Positions 9,670-18,919 of a stretch of DNA of 64,000 bases are shown piece by piece. The stretch is from Trebonia sp036501515. GTDB lineage: Bacteria > Actinomycetota > Actinomycetes > Streptosporangiales > Streptosporangiaceae. The notes under the pieces were generated by a model. That model was not told the DNA's origin and did no database searches. It worked only from the letters and a program-made list of their open reading frames with translations. Position 1 is the first letter of the stretch; every line of letters starts with the position of its first letter. The position numbers were made by a program, and so were the translations under genes. The stretch lies in assembly GCA_036501515.1 (NCBI GenBank), contig DASYAD010000206.1:21119-85118 (forward strand), written 5' to 3'.

Positions 9670-10720
9670 GCACCGGAACACCCGGGCCGCTGACCCTGCG
9701 CAGCGACGAGGCCGAGGTCACGATCCTGCCGGGCAAGGGCGCCGACATCTACGCGTTCACCGACCGCAGGACAGGAACGGACGTCCTGTTCAAGTCGCCG
9801 TGGGGCACCCGCGAGGCCGGCCCGTGGCCGCGGGCCGCCACCTCGATGGAACGCTGGATCGAGGCCTACGCCGGCGGGTGGCAGGTGCTGCTGCCCAACG
9901 GCGGCACCGAGTGCACCGAACGGGGCACGACCTGGGGCTATCACGGTGAGGCGGCGGTCGCCGCGTGGCGGGTGCTCGACGCGACCGCGGTCAGCGCGCG
10001 GCTGGAGACCCGGTTGTTCTCCGTCCCCTTGCACGTCCGCCGTGAGTTCACCCTCACCGGGCCGGTGCTCAGGCTGACCGAGACGGTTACCAACGAGTCG
10101 CCCGCCGACCTGGAGGTGATGTGGGTGCACCACCCCGCCTTCGGGCCGCCGTTCCTCGAGCGCGGGTGCGTGCTGTCGGCGGGCTGCGGGACCGTGCTCG
10201 CCGACGACGAGGCGCCGGGCACGCTGCTCGCCGCAGCCAGCACGCACAGCTGGCCGCGCGCCGTCGCCGCGGACGGCGGTCCCCTGGACCTGCGGATCAT
10301 CCCCGGTCCTGAGGAACCCCGGGCGGTGCTGGCTTACCTGAGCGACTTCAGCAGCGGGTACTTCGCGATCACGAACCCGCGGCTGCGGCTCGGGTTCGGC
10401 CTGCGCTGGCCGCTCGACGTCTTCCCGCACGCGTGGTTCTGGCAGGAGATGGCGGCCACGCCGGACTGGCCGTGGTACCAGCGCGCCTACGTGGCCGCGA
10501 TCGAGCCCGCGTCCACCATCCCAGGACAGGGAATGAGCGCCGCCCGCGCCAAGGGCCACCCGGGCGTCAGCTTCGCCGGCGGCCAGACCCGCCAGGTGGT
10601 CATCGAGGCGGTGCTCTTCGAGTCCGGGCCGCCTGAAGGCGGCACCGAGGTCACCGGCATCGCCGAGGGCGGCCGGGTCCAGCTGGCCGCGACCGAGCAG
10701 AAAGGACCGACCGGATATGA
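9666..10720 (+). CDS. aldose 1-epimerase-like protein, 3' end probably frameshifted
   Basis: Galactose-mutarotase-fold protein, recognisable from the VTILPGKGADIYAF start, the early LLPNGG turn and the long beta-sandwich pattern with VMWVHHPAFG. It would interconvert anomers of the imported sugar. The ATG at 9666 overlaps the ATPase stop. The reading frame has no stop until 11243, deep inside the next gene. The normal-looking stop is the TGA at 10718-10720, which would give the ATGA overlap used by other genes here, but it is in another frame. The only other nearby stop, TGA at 10634, is in that same frame, so a single-base indel between about 10637 and 10715 explains the pattern. I give the coding-like extent. 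Confidence 0.7.
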
Positions 10721-11505
10721 CCGGGTCTTATCAGCGTTTCACCGGCAAGGCGGGCATCGTCACCGGAGCGGGCATGGGCATGGGCGCGGCGATCGCCCGG
10801 GCCCTGGCCGCCGAGGGCGCCGCGGTGGCCGCCTTCGACCTGGACGGGGCCGCCGCCGAGAAGGTCGCCGCCGAGATCAATTCGGCCGGCGGCCGGGCGA
10901 TCGCCGTCGCGGGCAGCGTGACCAGCGCCGCCGACGCGCGGCGGGCCGTCGACGAGGCGGTGGCGGCCTTCGGCGGCCTCGACCTCCTGGTCAACAACGC
11001 TGGCGTGGTGATCTACGGCGAGGTGCCCGATTACGCGGAACAAGACTGGGACACGGTGGTGGGCACCAACCTCAAGGGCCAGTTCCTGATGTGCAAGTAC
11101 GCGATCCCGCGGATCAGCCAGCGCGGCGGCGGCGCGATCGTGAACATGGCCTCCGTGCAGGCGGTGGCCAGCCAGCGCGAGGTGGCCTCGTACGCGGCGT
11201 CCAAGGGCGGCGTCGTCTCGCTGACGAAGTCGCTGGCCCTTGACCACGCCAGGAACGGGATCCGGGTCAACTGCGTGCTGCCGGGTTCGGTGCGCACGCC
11301 CATGCTGCGGCACGCCGCCGAGCTGGCCGAGGGCGACCCGGAGCAGACCATCGAGACCTGGGGGCGCATCCATCCCAGGGGCACGGTCATCGAGCCGGAG
11401 GAGATCGCCTCGGTGGTCCTGTTCCTGCTGAGTTCCGACGCGAGCGCGATGACCGGGTCGGCCGTGGTGGCCGACGCCGGGCTCACCGCGCAGGCGGCGT
11501 TCTAA
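10717..11505 (+). CDS. SDR family oxidoreductase
   Basis: Classical SDR of 262 residues: TGAGMGMG at 16-23, NNAG at about 93-96, and catalytic Ser146, Tyr159 and Lys163. The Asp after beta-2 (AFDLDG) suggests NAD preference. It is closely related to the SDR at 722, with the same motif layout and ASQRE before the catalytic Tyr. The two may be sequential dehydrogenases of one pathway, for example sugar 1-dehydrogenase and 2-keto-3-deoxyacid 4-dehydrogenase; this assignment is inferred. The ATG at 10717 sits on an ATGA whose TGA is in the wrong frame for the upstream gene. Confidence 0.9.
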   Translation: MTGSYQRFTGKAGIVTGAGMGMGAAIARALAAEGAAVAAFDLDGAAAEKVAAEINSAGGRAIAVAGSVTSAADARRAVDEAVAAFGGLDLLVNNAGVVIYGEVPDYAEQDWDTVVGTNLKGQFLMCKYAIPRISQRGGGAIVNMASVQAVASQREVASYAASKGGVVSLTKSLALDHARNGIRVNCVLPGSVRTPMLRHAAELAEGDPEQTIETWGRIHPRGTVIEPEEIASVVLFLLSSDASAMTGSAVVADAGLTAQAAF

Positions 11506-11506
11506 C

Positions 11507-12655
11507 GTGACCGAGCTGCGCGGCTCTTCCTGGGACCACGAGCGCGGGCACGCGCCCATGGTGGCCACCGCGGCCGAGTACGAGCGGATCACCGGCGGCG
11601 AGGTCCGGGTCGGCTGGGAGCCCCGGTCGTTGAAGGACTTCGGCGTCGCCTCGGTGGACGACCTGGCCAGGCACTACGACCTGGTGCTGATCGACCACCC
11701 GCACATCGGGCTGATCGCGCAGACGGGCTGCGCGGTCGCCCTCGACGAGACGCCCGCCGCCGGGGACCTGGCGGCCCTGGCGGCGGGCTCACCCGGCCGG
11801 TCCCACCAGAGTTACCGCTACGGCGGGCACCAGTGGGCGCTAGCCGTCGACGCGGCCTGCCAGGTCAGCGCGCGGCGGCCCGACCTGCTGCCTGAGCCGC
11901 CCGCTCACTGGAACGAGGTGCTCGAGCTGAGCCGCCGCGGCCGGGTGCTGTGGCCGCTGTGCGACGTGGACTCGGCCGCCAGCCTGCTGACCCTGCTGGC
12001 CGGGCTCGGCAGGCCGCTCACGTTCACCGAGGGCGACGCGATCGACCCCGGCGCGGCCGCCCGCGCCCTGGACCTGCTCCGCGAGGTGGTCAGCGGGAGC
12101 GACCCGCGCTGCTTGTCGATGAACCCGATCGCCGCGCTCGACGCGCTGTCCTCGTCGGACGACTACTGGTACTCGCCGCTGCTGTTCGGCTACATCAACT
12201 ACTCCCGCCCGGGTCACCGCGGCCGCCAGGTCGCCTTCGGCGACATCCCGGCGTTCGACGGCCAGAGCGGGCCGCGCGGCGCGCTGCTCGGCGGGGCGGG
12301 ACTCATGGTCTCCGCGTACAGCGGGAACCGCGACGCCGCGACCGGGTACGCGCTGCACGTGGCGGGCGGACTGACGCAGCGGACCAGCTACCTGACGGCG
12401 GGCGGGCAGCCGGCCCACCACGCGGCATGGACGGACCCGGCCGCCGACGCGTGGAGCGGCGGCTTCTTCTCCGCGACCGGGCCGGCCATCACGGCGTCGT
12501 GGACCCGCCCGCGCCAGCCGGGGTTCGCGGGTTTCCAGAACGAGATGATCGAACTGTTCGGCGATCACCGCCGGTGGCTTGAGGAGCCCGGGGCCTTCCT
12601 CGGCGAGCTGGACACGCTCTACCGCCGCCACGCGGCGGGGCAGGTTCGCCGCTGA
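11507..12655 (+). CDS. solute-binding-protein-like protein without signal peptide
   Basis: Protein of 382 residues with the look of an extracellular solute-binding protein family 1 member: a two-lobed pattern, LVLIDHPHIG, VSARRPDLLPEPP, and a C-terminal region on fitness of the closed cleft (WTDPAADAWSGGFF). It begins directly with WDHERGHAPMVATAAEY and has no hydrophobic segment or lipobox, so it should stay in the cytoplasm. GTG at 11507 lies two bases after the SDR stop, which leaves no room for a missed leader in an operon this tight. It has no ATPase or permease next to it. A cytosolic sugar-binding or sensory role, or a derived enzyme, is possible. Confidence 0.65.
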   Translation: MTELRGSSWDHERGHAPMVATAAEYERITGGEVRVGWEPRSLKDFGVASVDDLARHYDLVLIDHPHIGLIAQTGCAVALDETPAAGDLAALAAGSPGRSHQSYRYGGHQWALAVDAACQVSARRPDLLPEPPAHWNEVLELSRRGRVLWPLCDVDSAASLLTLLAGLGRPLTFTEGDAIDPGAAARALDLLREVVSGSDPRCLSMNPIAALDALSSSDDYWYSPLLFGYINYSRPGHRGRQVAFGDIPAFDGQSGPRGALLGGAGLMVSAYSGNRDAATGYALHVAGGLTQRTSYLTAGGQPAHHAAWTDPAADAWSGGFFSATGPAITASWTRPRQPGFAGFQNEMIELFGDHRRWLEEPGAFLGELDTLYRRHAAGQVRR

Positions 12656-13716
12656 TGATCGTTACCGCCGCGGCAGAACGCGAGCTGATCGTCAGCGTCC
12701 TGTCCGCCCTCGGCGCCCCGCCGCCGGCCGCCGAGGTTCAGGCCCGCTGGCTGGTGGAGGCAGACCTGCGCGACGTGGGCTCACACGGCCTGCAGCGGCT
12801 GCCGATGCTCGTCAAGCGGATCGGACGCGGGCTGATCGTGCCCGGCGCGGACCCTGTCCTCGCCTGGCGCACCAGCTCGGTCCTGGTGGTGGACGGGCAG
12901 CGCGGCTTCGGCCCGGTGGCCGGCCTGCGCGCCGTCGAGCAGTGCGTGGACCGCGCCCGCCGCACCGGCCTGGCCCTCGCGGCCGTGCACAACGCCAACC
13001 ATCTCGGCATCCTGGCGCCGTACGTGGAAGCGGCGGCGGAGCGCGGCATGATCGCGATCGCCGTCACCACCAGCGAGGCCCTGGTACACCCGTACGGCGG
13101 CCGCGTCGCCATGATCGGCACCAACCCGCTGGCGATCGCCGTGCCCGCCCGGCCGGGTCCGCTCGTCCTCGACATGGCCACCGGGGAGGTGTCGATGGGC
13201 CGCATCCTGCGGCACGCCCGGTCCGGTCAGCCGATCCCACGGGGCTGGGCACTCGACGCCGCGGGAGAGCCGACCACCGACCCCGCCGAGGCCGCGGCGA
13301 TCAGCCCGTTCGGCGGCGCCAAGGGCTTCGGCCTCGGACTCGCACTTGAAGTGCTGGTCGCGACCCTCACCGCTAGCGCGCTCGGCCGCGACGTGCACGG
13401 CACGCTTGACGCCGACGACGCCTGCAACAAGGGCGACGTGTTCATCGTCGCCGACCCGTCGGCGCTGCCTGACGGGTCCCGGGCGGACGCCGTCTCGGCC
13501 TACCTGGACGCCGTGCGGACGACACCGGTCCAGGAAGGCGCCGAGCCGGTCCGGGTCCCCGGCGACCGGGCCCGCGCCGAGCGCGCGCGCAGAGCGCGGG
13601 CGGGGGTGGAGATCCCCGACCGAGTCTGGCACGAGGCGGTCGAACTGGCCCGTGGGCAGCCCGCCGCCGGCGATGCCGGCCTGCGCGGAGCAACCCACTC
13701 CGCACCCGGTGTGTAG
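12655..13716 (+). CDS. Ldh2/YlbC family NAD(P)-dependent oxidoreductase
   Basis: Member of the malate/L-lactate dehydrogenase (Ldh2, AllD, ComC, DpkA) family, 353 residues, not related to classical LDH. Visible features are the substrate His in DVGSHGLQRLP, HNANHLG, IGTNPLAIAVP, DMATGEVSMG and GGAKGFGLGL. These enzymes reduce 2-keto acids or 2-keto sugar acids to 2-hydroxy acids. In this island it could handle lactate-, glycerate- or ketogulonate-like intermediates. The ATG at 12655 shares one base with the preceding TGA. The last 60 residues are Arg/Ala-rich and less conserved-looking. Confidence 0.88.
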   Translation: MIVTAAAERELIVSVLSALGAPPPAAEVQARWLVEADLRDVGSHGLQRLPMLVKRIGRGLIVPGADPVLAWRTSSVLVVDGQRGFGPVAGLRAVEQCVDRARRTGLALAAVHNANHLGILAPYVEAAAERGMIAIAVTTSEALVHPYGGRVAMIGTNPLAIAVPARPGPLVLDMATGEVSMGRILRHARSGQPIPRGWALDAAGEPTTDPAEAAAISPFGGAKGFGLGLALEVLVATLTASALGRDVHGTLDADDACNKGDVFIVADPSALPDGSRADAVSAYLDAVRTTPVQEGAEPVRVPGDRARAERARRARAGVEIPDRVWHEAVELARGQPAAGDAGLRGATHSAPGV

Positions 13717-13755
13717 AAGGTATCCTGCGGTCTGAAACGAGGCGGAACGGAATAC

Positions 13756-14622
13756 ATGGCGACGGCACGTAATCAGCAGCTACCGCGATCGAGCGAACCC
13801 CGGCCCGCGGGCCGTGCGGGCGACGAGGACGGTCGCGGCGAGCCCGATGAGACGAGCCGCTCCCGGTCCACCACCGGTGACCTGCTCAACCTGATCGAAC
13901 AGCTGTCCAACTTCGATCGCATCGGGGTGACCCGCCTCGCCCGCCACCTGAAGGTGCCGGTGCCCACCGCATACCGGATGCTGCGCGTCCTGGAAGGCGC
14001 CGGCTACGTCGAGCAGCTCGCCGAGTCCAAGGAGTACCGGCTCACGCTGAAGCTGTTCGAGCTCGGCAGCAAGGTCGCCAGCCGCACCACGCTGCGCGAC
14101 GTGGCCGCAGTCGAGGTGGAGCGCCTCGCACAGCAGTCGGGGCTCGCCACCAACGTGAGCCTGCTGGTGGGTTCCGACGTGCTCTACCTGGCCCAGGTCA
14201 AGACCGAGGAGCTGCTCGCGGTCAACCTGACACCAGGCAGCCGGGCGCCCGCGACCTGCACGGCCATGGGCAAGGCGATGCTCGCGGTAGAGTTCAGGCA
14301 GCTTGAGTCCATCGTCGGGCCAGGCCCCTACCAGCGCAGGACCGAGCACTCGATCACCACGTACGAGGGACTGGCCGCCGAGCTCTCCGAGGTCCAGCGC
14401 GCCGGCTACGCCGTCGACCGCCAGGAGCTCAACCTCGGCGTTTTCTGCGTCGCGGCGCCAATCCTGGGCGTGCGGCAGACCCAGCCCGCGGCGGTCAGCG
14501 TCTCCGCCTACCGGCCCCAGATGGACGCCGCCGAGGAAGAGCGCCTCGGCAAGCTGGTGATCGCCGCCGCCACCCGCATCTCCGACCGCGTCGGCGGCCT
14601 CGGCAACCTCATCTCCTGGTAA
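13756..14622 (+). CDS. IclR family transcriptional regulator
   Basis: Regulator of 288 residues: a charged, disordered-looking N-terminal tail of about 35 residues, a winged HTH (LNLIEQLSNFDRIGVTRLARHLKVPVPTAYRMLRVLE begins near residue 40, here abbreviated by its key parts LARHL and TAYRMLR), then the IclR effector domain with the ATCTAMGKAML motif and DRQELNLGVFCVAAPI. IclR proteins sense small carboxylic or aromatic ligands. It sits between the two halves of the island in the same direction, 39 bases after the Ldh2-type gene, and is followed by a terminator. It is the only dedicated regulator seen in the island and the best candidate for its control. Confidence 0.92.
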   Translation: MATARNQQLPRSSEPRPAGRAGDEDGRGEPDETSRSRSTTGDLLNLIEQLSNFDRIGVTRLARHLKVPVPTAYRMLRVLEGAGYVEQLAESKEYRLTLKLFELGSKVASRTTLRDVAAVEVERLAQQSGLATNVSLLVGSDVLYLAQVKTEELLAVNLTPGSRAPATCTAMGKAMLAVEFRQLESIVGPGPYQRRTEHSITTYEGLAAELSEVQRAGYAVDRQELNLGVFCVAAPILGVRQTQPAAVSVSAYRPQMDAAEEERLGKLVIAAATRISDRVGGLGNLISW

Positions 14623-14644
14623 TCCCCGCCCCGTCGTTACCCGC

Positions 14645-14663
14645 CCGCCCCGGGGCGGCTTTT
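14645..14663 (+). terminator. intrinsic terminator after the IclR gene
   Basis: CCGCCCC (14645-14651) faces GGGGCGG (14652-14658), followed by C and a TTTT run. It lies about 22 bases after the IclR stop and splits the island into two transcription units. Confidence 0.6.
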
Positions 14664-14708
14664 CGATTGACCGTTCTTCTCGCATCTCCGATGACCTGGA
14701 GGATACGA

Positions 14709-15932
14709 ATGTCAGTTCAGGCAGCGCAGCCGTGGTGGGAGTTCGCCACCGCCGCGCGGATCAGCTTCGGGCGGGGCGTGAGCCGCTTCCTGCCCGACGC
14801 GGCGGATTCGCTCGGGCAACGGGTCCTGGTCGTCGCCGATCCCGCGCTGGTGCACGCCGGGGTGAGCGAACCGCTCGTCGCCGCGCTGCGCGGCCGGCCG
14901 GGAACGGACCTGCTCGTCTGGGACCAGGGAGAGCCGGAGACCGGCATGCGCCGCGCCGAGGAGTGCGCGGCGGCGGTGCGCGGGTTCGCGCCTTCGGTAG
15001 TGGTCGCCGTAGGCGGCGGCAGCACGATGGACCTGGCCAAGGTCGTGGCGGCCCGCCTGCTGGCCGGCCACGCGATCGGCGACTGGCCGCGGAAAGGCAC
15101 CCCGGACCGCGCCCTGCCGGTCGTCGCCCTGCCGACCACGGCCGGGACCGGCTCTGAGGTCACGCCCGTGGCCGTGCTCACCGACGAGGAGCGGAACGTC
15201 AAGGTTGGCCTGACGTCAGCCGCGTTCCTCCCGCGGGTCGTGCTCGTCGACCCGCTGCTGACGCTGAGCTGCCCGCCGCACGTGACCGCGCACTCGGGCA
15301 TGGACGCGCTCAGCCACGCGCTCGAGGCCTACTTCGCGCGCGGCTTCGACGAGCGCAGTCCGCTGACGTTCGCGCAGGCCGGGTTCTGCGGCAAGAACCC
15401 GGTATCGGACGCGCTGGCGCTGCCCGCCGTCGCGCTGATCGCCGGCCACCTCGTCCGGGCTGTGGCGGACGGCGGCGACGTCGAGGCGCGGGAGTCGATG
15501 GCGCTGGCGAGCCTGCTCGCCGGGATGGCCTTCGCCAAGGCAGGAACCGGGATCGTGCACGCGCTGCAGTATCCGGTGGGCGCGGCCACCAAGACTCCGC
15601 ACGGACTCGGGAACGCGGTGCTGATGCCGTCGGCGGTCCGCTTCAACCTGCCGTCGAGACGGCGGGAAGCGGCGGCCGTGGCCCGCGCTCTCGGCTGCGA
15701 CGCGACGGACGACGCTGAGTGCGGCGAGCAGCTTCCCGGCTTGCTCACCGCGCTGGCCCGGTCGGTTGGCATCGAGCCGGGCCTCGACACGCTCGGCGTG
15801 ACAGAAGCCGAGCTGGCCGGGTTCGCGGCCGCGGCGGCGGGAATCACCCGCCTGACCCAGAACAATCCCCGCCCGGTCGACGCCGAGGCGCTGCACGGCG
15901 TGCTGCGCGACGCGCTGCACGCCAGTTCTTGA
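14709..15932 (+). CDS. iron-containing alcohol dehydrogenase
   Basis: Group III alcohol dehydrogenase of 407 residues. The NAD site GGGSTMD is clear, TTAGTGSEVTP is the family signature, and the metal ligands lie in SGMDALSHALEAY and in GIVHAL and KTPHGLGNA. Family members reduce aldehydes such as lactaldehyde or oxidise diols. The ATG at 14709 is preferred because TGGAGGA lies at 14697-14703. A TTG at 14667 would add 14 residues and lacks such a site. It is the first gene after the terminator, so it starts the second half of the island. A lactaldehyde or glycolaldehyde reductase role is possible but not shown. Confidence 0.9.
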   Translation: MSVQAAQPWWEFATAARISFGRGVSRFLPDAADSLGQRVLVVADPALVHAGVSEPLVAALRGRPGTDLLVWDQGEPETGMRRAEECAAAVRGFAPSVVVAVGGGSTMDLAKVVAARLLAGHAIGDWPRKGTPDRALPVVALPTTAGTGSEVTPVAVLTDEERNVKVGLTSAAFLPRVVLVDPLLTLSCPPHVTAHSGMDALSHALEAYFARGFDERSPLTFAQAGFCGKNPVSDALALPAVALIAGHLVRAVADGGDVEARESMALASLLAGMAFAKAGTGIVHALQYPVGAATKTPHGLGNAVLMPSAVRFNLPSRRREAAAVARALGCDATDDAECGEQLPGLLTALARSVGIEPGLDTLGVTEAELAGFAAAAAGITRLTQNNPRPVDAEALHGVLRDALHASS

Positions 15933-15960
15933 CAAAACCCCCGAAGAGAGGAACACGCCG

Positions 15961-16830
15961 GTGAAGCTGGCAGCACTGTACCGGGAAGAAGACGGCCAGG
16001 CCCGACTGCACGTGGCCACGGAAGACGGGTTCGCGGCCGTGGACCGGCTGGATCCCGGCCTGGCCGGGCTGCGTGACGCGGCTGACCTGTACGCGCGCGG
16101 ACCCGCCGCGGTGGGCCTGCTCCGCGAGCTGTCCGGGAGCGCGAGCACAGACGTGCCCGCGGCGAGCGCCCGCTACGCACCGGCGGTCCTGCGCCCGGGC
16201 AAGATCGTCTGCGTCGGCCTGAACTACGCCGACCACATCGCGGAAAGCGGGGTCGCGAAGCCCGACCGTATCGTCTTGTTCGCGAAGTTCCCGTCGTGCC
16301 TGATCGCGCACGGTGAGCCGATCGTGTACCCGCGCATCACGGCCGAGCTCGACTACGAGGGCGAGCTCGCGGTGGTCATCGGCCGCCAGGCCAGGGACGT
16401 CCCCGTCGAGCGGGCGCTTGACTACGTCGGCGGTTACACCATCGTCAACGACGTCTCCGCGCGCGACCTGCAGTCCAGCGAGCCGCAGTGGATCCGGGGC
16501 AAGGCGCTCGACACGTTCGCGCCGCTCGGTCCCGTGGTGCTCGACGCCGCCGCGGCGCCGCCCGTCGCCGAGATGCGGCTCAGGACCCGGGTGAACGGTG
16601 AGATCCGCCAGGACGCCAGCTGCGCGCAGATGATCACCGGCGTCCCCGAGCTGATCGCGCACATCTCGGCCGGGATCACGCTGGAGCCCGGCGACATCAT
16701 CGCGACCGGGACACCGTCCGGCGTCGGCCTCGGGATGACGCCGCCCGGCTACGTGGTCCCCGGTGACAAGATCAGCATCGAGATCACCGGGATCGGCGAA
16801 CTCGTGAACGCCGTGGCCGGGCCCCGGTGA
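15961..16830 (+). CDS. fumarylacetoacetate hydrolase family protein (diketo-acid hydrolase type)
   Basis: FAH-fold enzyme of 289 residues with an N-terminal domain of about 75 residues, then the catalytic domain starting LRPGKIVCVGLNY. Metal ligands are Glu133 and Glu135 (DYEGELAVVIG) and Asp164 (VNDVSARD). The TGTPSGVG loop is typical. This branch includes 2,4-diketo-3-deoxy-L-fuconate and L-rhamnonate hydrolases, which split diketo acids into pyruvate and lactate, and also acylpyruvases. The context of two SDRs and dehydratases fits the sugar diketo-acid role. GTG at 15961 follows GAGAGGAA. Its end overlaps the next gene as GTGA. Confidence 0.88.
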   Translation: MKLAALYREEDGQARLHVATEDGFAAVDRLDPGLAGLRDAADLYARGPAAVGLLRELSGSASTDVPAASARYAPAVLRPGKIVCVGLNYADHIAESGVAKPDRIVLFAKFPSCLIAHGEPIVYPRITAELDYEGELAVVIGRQARDVPVERALDYVGGYTIVNDVSARDLQSSEPQWIRGKALDTFAPLGPVVLDAAAAPPVAEMRLRTRVNGEIRQDASCAQMITGVPELIAHISAGITLEPGDIIATGTPSGVGLGMTPPGYVVPGDKISIEITGIGELVNAVAGPR

Positions 16831-17618
16831 CCCGGCAGGCGGCGTCGGCGGCGGCGCTGATCGCCGCCACCAGGTTCGACGGCGGACTGCTCGGCCCGCT
16901 CGGCGACGGCACCAGGCCCGCGACGGAAACCGACGCGTACCGGGTGCAGGCCATCGTGCACCCGCTGCTCGAGGCGGCCGGCTACGGCCGGCGGACCGGC
17001 TGGAAGATCGGCTGCACGACCCAGGTCATGCAGGCGTACCTCGGCATCGGCAACCCCTGCGCCGGCGGCATGTTCGCCGCCAGCACCTGGCACGGCCGGC
17101 ACTCGTTCACCGTCCCCGGGGCCGGCCGCCTGGGGGTCGAGTGCGAGATCGCCGTCCGGATCGCCCGCGACCTGCCGGCCCGCGAGGCACCTTACGAGCT
17201 GGCCGGCATGCCGGGCGCCGTGGCGGCCTCGATGGCCGCCATCGAGGTGGTGCAGGACCGGTACGAGGACTATCCGTCCCTCGACACCCCGACGCTGATC
17301 GCCGACGACTTCTTCCACTACGCCTGCGTGCTCGGCCCGCAGCACGAGAACGTCGGCCCGGCGGCGCTGCGCGAGGTCACCGCGTCCATGGCCGTCAACG
17401 GCCGCGAAGTCGGCCACGGCGCCGGCCCCGACATCCTGGGCGAACCGCTGCGGGCCCTGTGCTGGCTGGCGAACAACCGCGCCGCGGCGGGAACCCCGCT
17501 GCTGGCCGGCGACGTCGTGCTGCTCGGCTCGCTGGTCCAGACGCAGTGGGTGCAGGCGGGCGACGTGGTCACCGTGGCCAACGAGCCACTGGGCGCGGTC
17601 GCGGCGGAATTCGGGTGA
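16827..17618 (+). CDS. 2-keto-4-pentenoate hydratase/FAH-fold decarboxylase-like protein
   Basis: MhpD/DmpH-type FAH-fold protein of 263 residues: GRRTGWKIGCTT, YLGI, the acidic metal motif VECEIAVRI, then a late GDVVLLGSL. Classical members hydrate 2-hydroxypentadienoate in aromatic meta-cleavage. No meta-cleavage genes are present here, so it probably acts on another 2-keto-acid made in the island, next to its distant FAH-fold relative. It is coupled on both sides by GTGA overlaps (16827 and 17615). The exact reaction is unknown. Confidence 0.85.
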   Translation: MTRQAASAAALIAATRFDGGLLGPLGDGTRPATETDAYRVQAIVHPLLEAAGYGRRTGWKIGCTTQVMQAYLGIGNPCAGGMFAASTWHGRHSFTVPGAGRLGVECEIAVRIARDLPAREAPYELAGMPGAVAASMAAIEVVQDRYEDYPSLDTPTLIADDFFHYACVLGPQHENVGPAALREVTASMAVNGREVGHGAGPDILGEPLRALCWLANNRAAAGTPLLAGDVVLLGSLVQTQWVQAGDVVTVANEPLGAVAAEFG

Positions 17619-18919
17619 ACCGGGTCGCGGCCGTCCGCGGGCGCCAGGTCCTCGACTCCCGCGGCCGACCCACCGTGGAGGTCGACGTCGTACTCGGCAG
17701 CGGCGCGACGGGGCGCGCGTCGGTGCCGTCCGGCGCTTCCACCGGCACGTTCGAGGCGCACGAGCTGCGCGACGGCGACCCGGCCTGGTTCGACGGGCTC
17801 GGCGTCACCCGCGCGGCGGGTCACGTGAACGGGGAGATAGCGGCCGCGCTGCGCGGGCACGACGCCCTGGACCAGGCGGGCGCCGACACGCTGCTGCGCG
17901 AACTCGACGGCACCCCCGGCCTGTCCAGGCTGGGCGCCAACGCCGTGCTCGGCACGTCGCTCGCACTGTGCCGGGCGTCCGCCGCCGCCACCGGGCAGCC
18001 GCTGTACCGCCGGATCGCGGACCTGGCCGGCGTCAGCCAGCCTGTGCTGCCGATGCCGATGGTCAACATCCTGTCCGGCGGGCTGCACGCGCGCGGCGGC
18101 ATGGACGTCCAGGATTTCCTGGCCGTGCCCGTCGCGGCCGCCTCCGTGCTTGAGGCCGTTCACCTGGCCGCGAAGGTCCGCAACGCCGCCGCCAGCCTGG
18201 CCGCCGAGCGCGGCCTGCCGGTCCTGCTGGCAGACGAGGGCGGCCTCAGCCCCGGGTTCGAGACCGGCGGGGAGGCGCTGGAATTCCTGGTCACGGCCAT
18301 CGAGCGGGCCGGCCTGACGCCGGGGCGCGATGTCGCCGTCGCCATCGACGTCGCCGCGTCGGAGCTGGCCGACCCCGAGGGCGGCGGGTACCGGCTGCGC
18401 CGCGAAGGCGTCCACCGGACGACCGCGGAGATGACCGGCATGATCGCGTCCTGGGTCGACGACTTCCCCGTCATCTCGGTCGAAGACCCGCTCGACGAGG
18501 AAGACTGGGCGGGCTGGCGTGCCCTGACCGCGCGACTCGGCGGCCGGGTGCGGCTGATCGGCGACGACCTGTTCACCACCAGCCCGCAGCGCCTGGCCCG
18601 CGGCGTCGCCGAGCAGTGCGCCAACGGGATCCTGGTCAAGGCCAACCAGAACGGCACGCTCACCGGGACGCTCGCGGTGGCCGCCGCGGCTCGCGACGCC
18701 GGCTACGCCTGCGTCGTGTCCGCGCGCTCTGGTGAGACGGAAGACGACCTGCTGGCGGACCTGGCCGTGGGCACGGGGGCCGGCCAGATCAAGGTCGGGT
18801 CGACGCGCTCGTCGGAGCGGCTGGCGAAGTACAACCAGCTGCTCCGCATCGCCGAGGACCCGGCGATCCCGTTCGCGGGCGCGTCTAACCGCGCCCCCGT
18901 TCGGGAGATCAGTTCATGA
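17615..18919 (+). CDS. divergent enolase paralogue with altered active site
   Basis: Full-length enolase-family protein (434 residues) aligning end to end with phosphopyruvate hydratase. Kept are Ser39, the loop His158, Glu208, the metal ligands Asp245, Glu290 and Asp317, and the catalytic lysines Lys342 and Lys393. Changed are the residue matching catalytic Glu168 of yeast enolase (Asp167 here, QDF for QEF), the residue matching His373 (Ala370 here, SARSGETED for SHRSGETED), and KVNQIGT, which is KANQNGT. Such changes suggest a different substrate. GTG at 17615 overlaps the previous stop; longer readings are shadow frame. The APH-fold kinase that follows is coupled by ATGA and could make the phosphorylated substrate. 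Confidence 0.85.
   Translation: MNRVAAVRGRQVLDSRGRPTVEVDVVLGSGATGRASVPSGASTGTFEAHELRDGDPAWFDGLGVTRAAGHVNGEIAAALRGHDALDQAGADTLLRELDGTPGLSRLGANAVLGTSLALCRASAAATGQPLYRRIADLAGVSQPVLPMPMVNILSGGLHARGGMDVQDFLAVPVAAASVLEAVHLAAKVRNAAASLAAERGLPVLLADEGGLSPGFETGGEALEFLVTAIERAGLTPGRDVAVAIDVAASELADPEGGGYRLRREGVHRTTAEMTGMIASWVDDFPVISVEDPLDEEDWAGWRALTARLGGRVRLIGDDLFTTSPQRLARGVAEQCANGILVKANQNGTLTGTLAVAAAARDAGYACVVSARSGETEDDLLADLAVGTGAGQIKVGSTRSSERLAKYNQLLRIAEDPAIPFAGASNRAPVREISS

Noticed and set aside
16827..17618. Aromatic meta-cleavage pathway
   Set aside because: Only the hydratase-like fold is present; no extradiol dioxygenase, semialdehyde dehydrogenase or aldolase gene is nearby.
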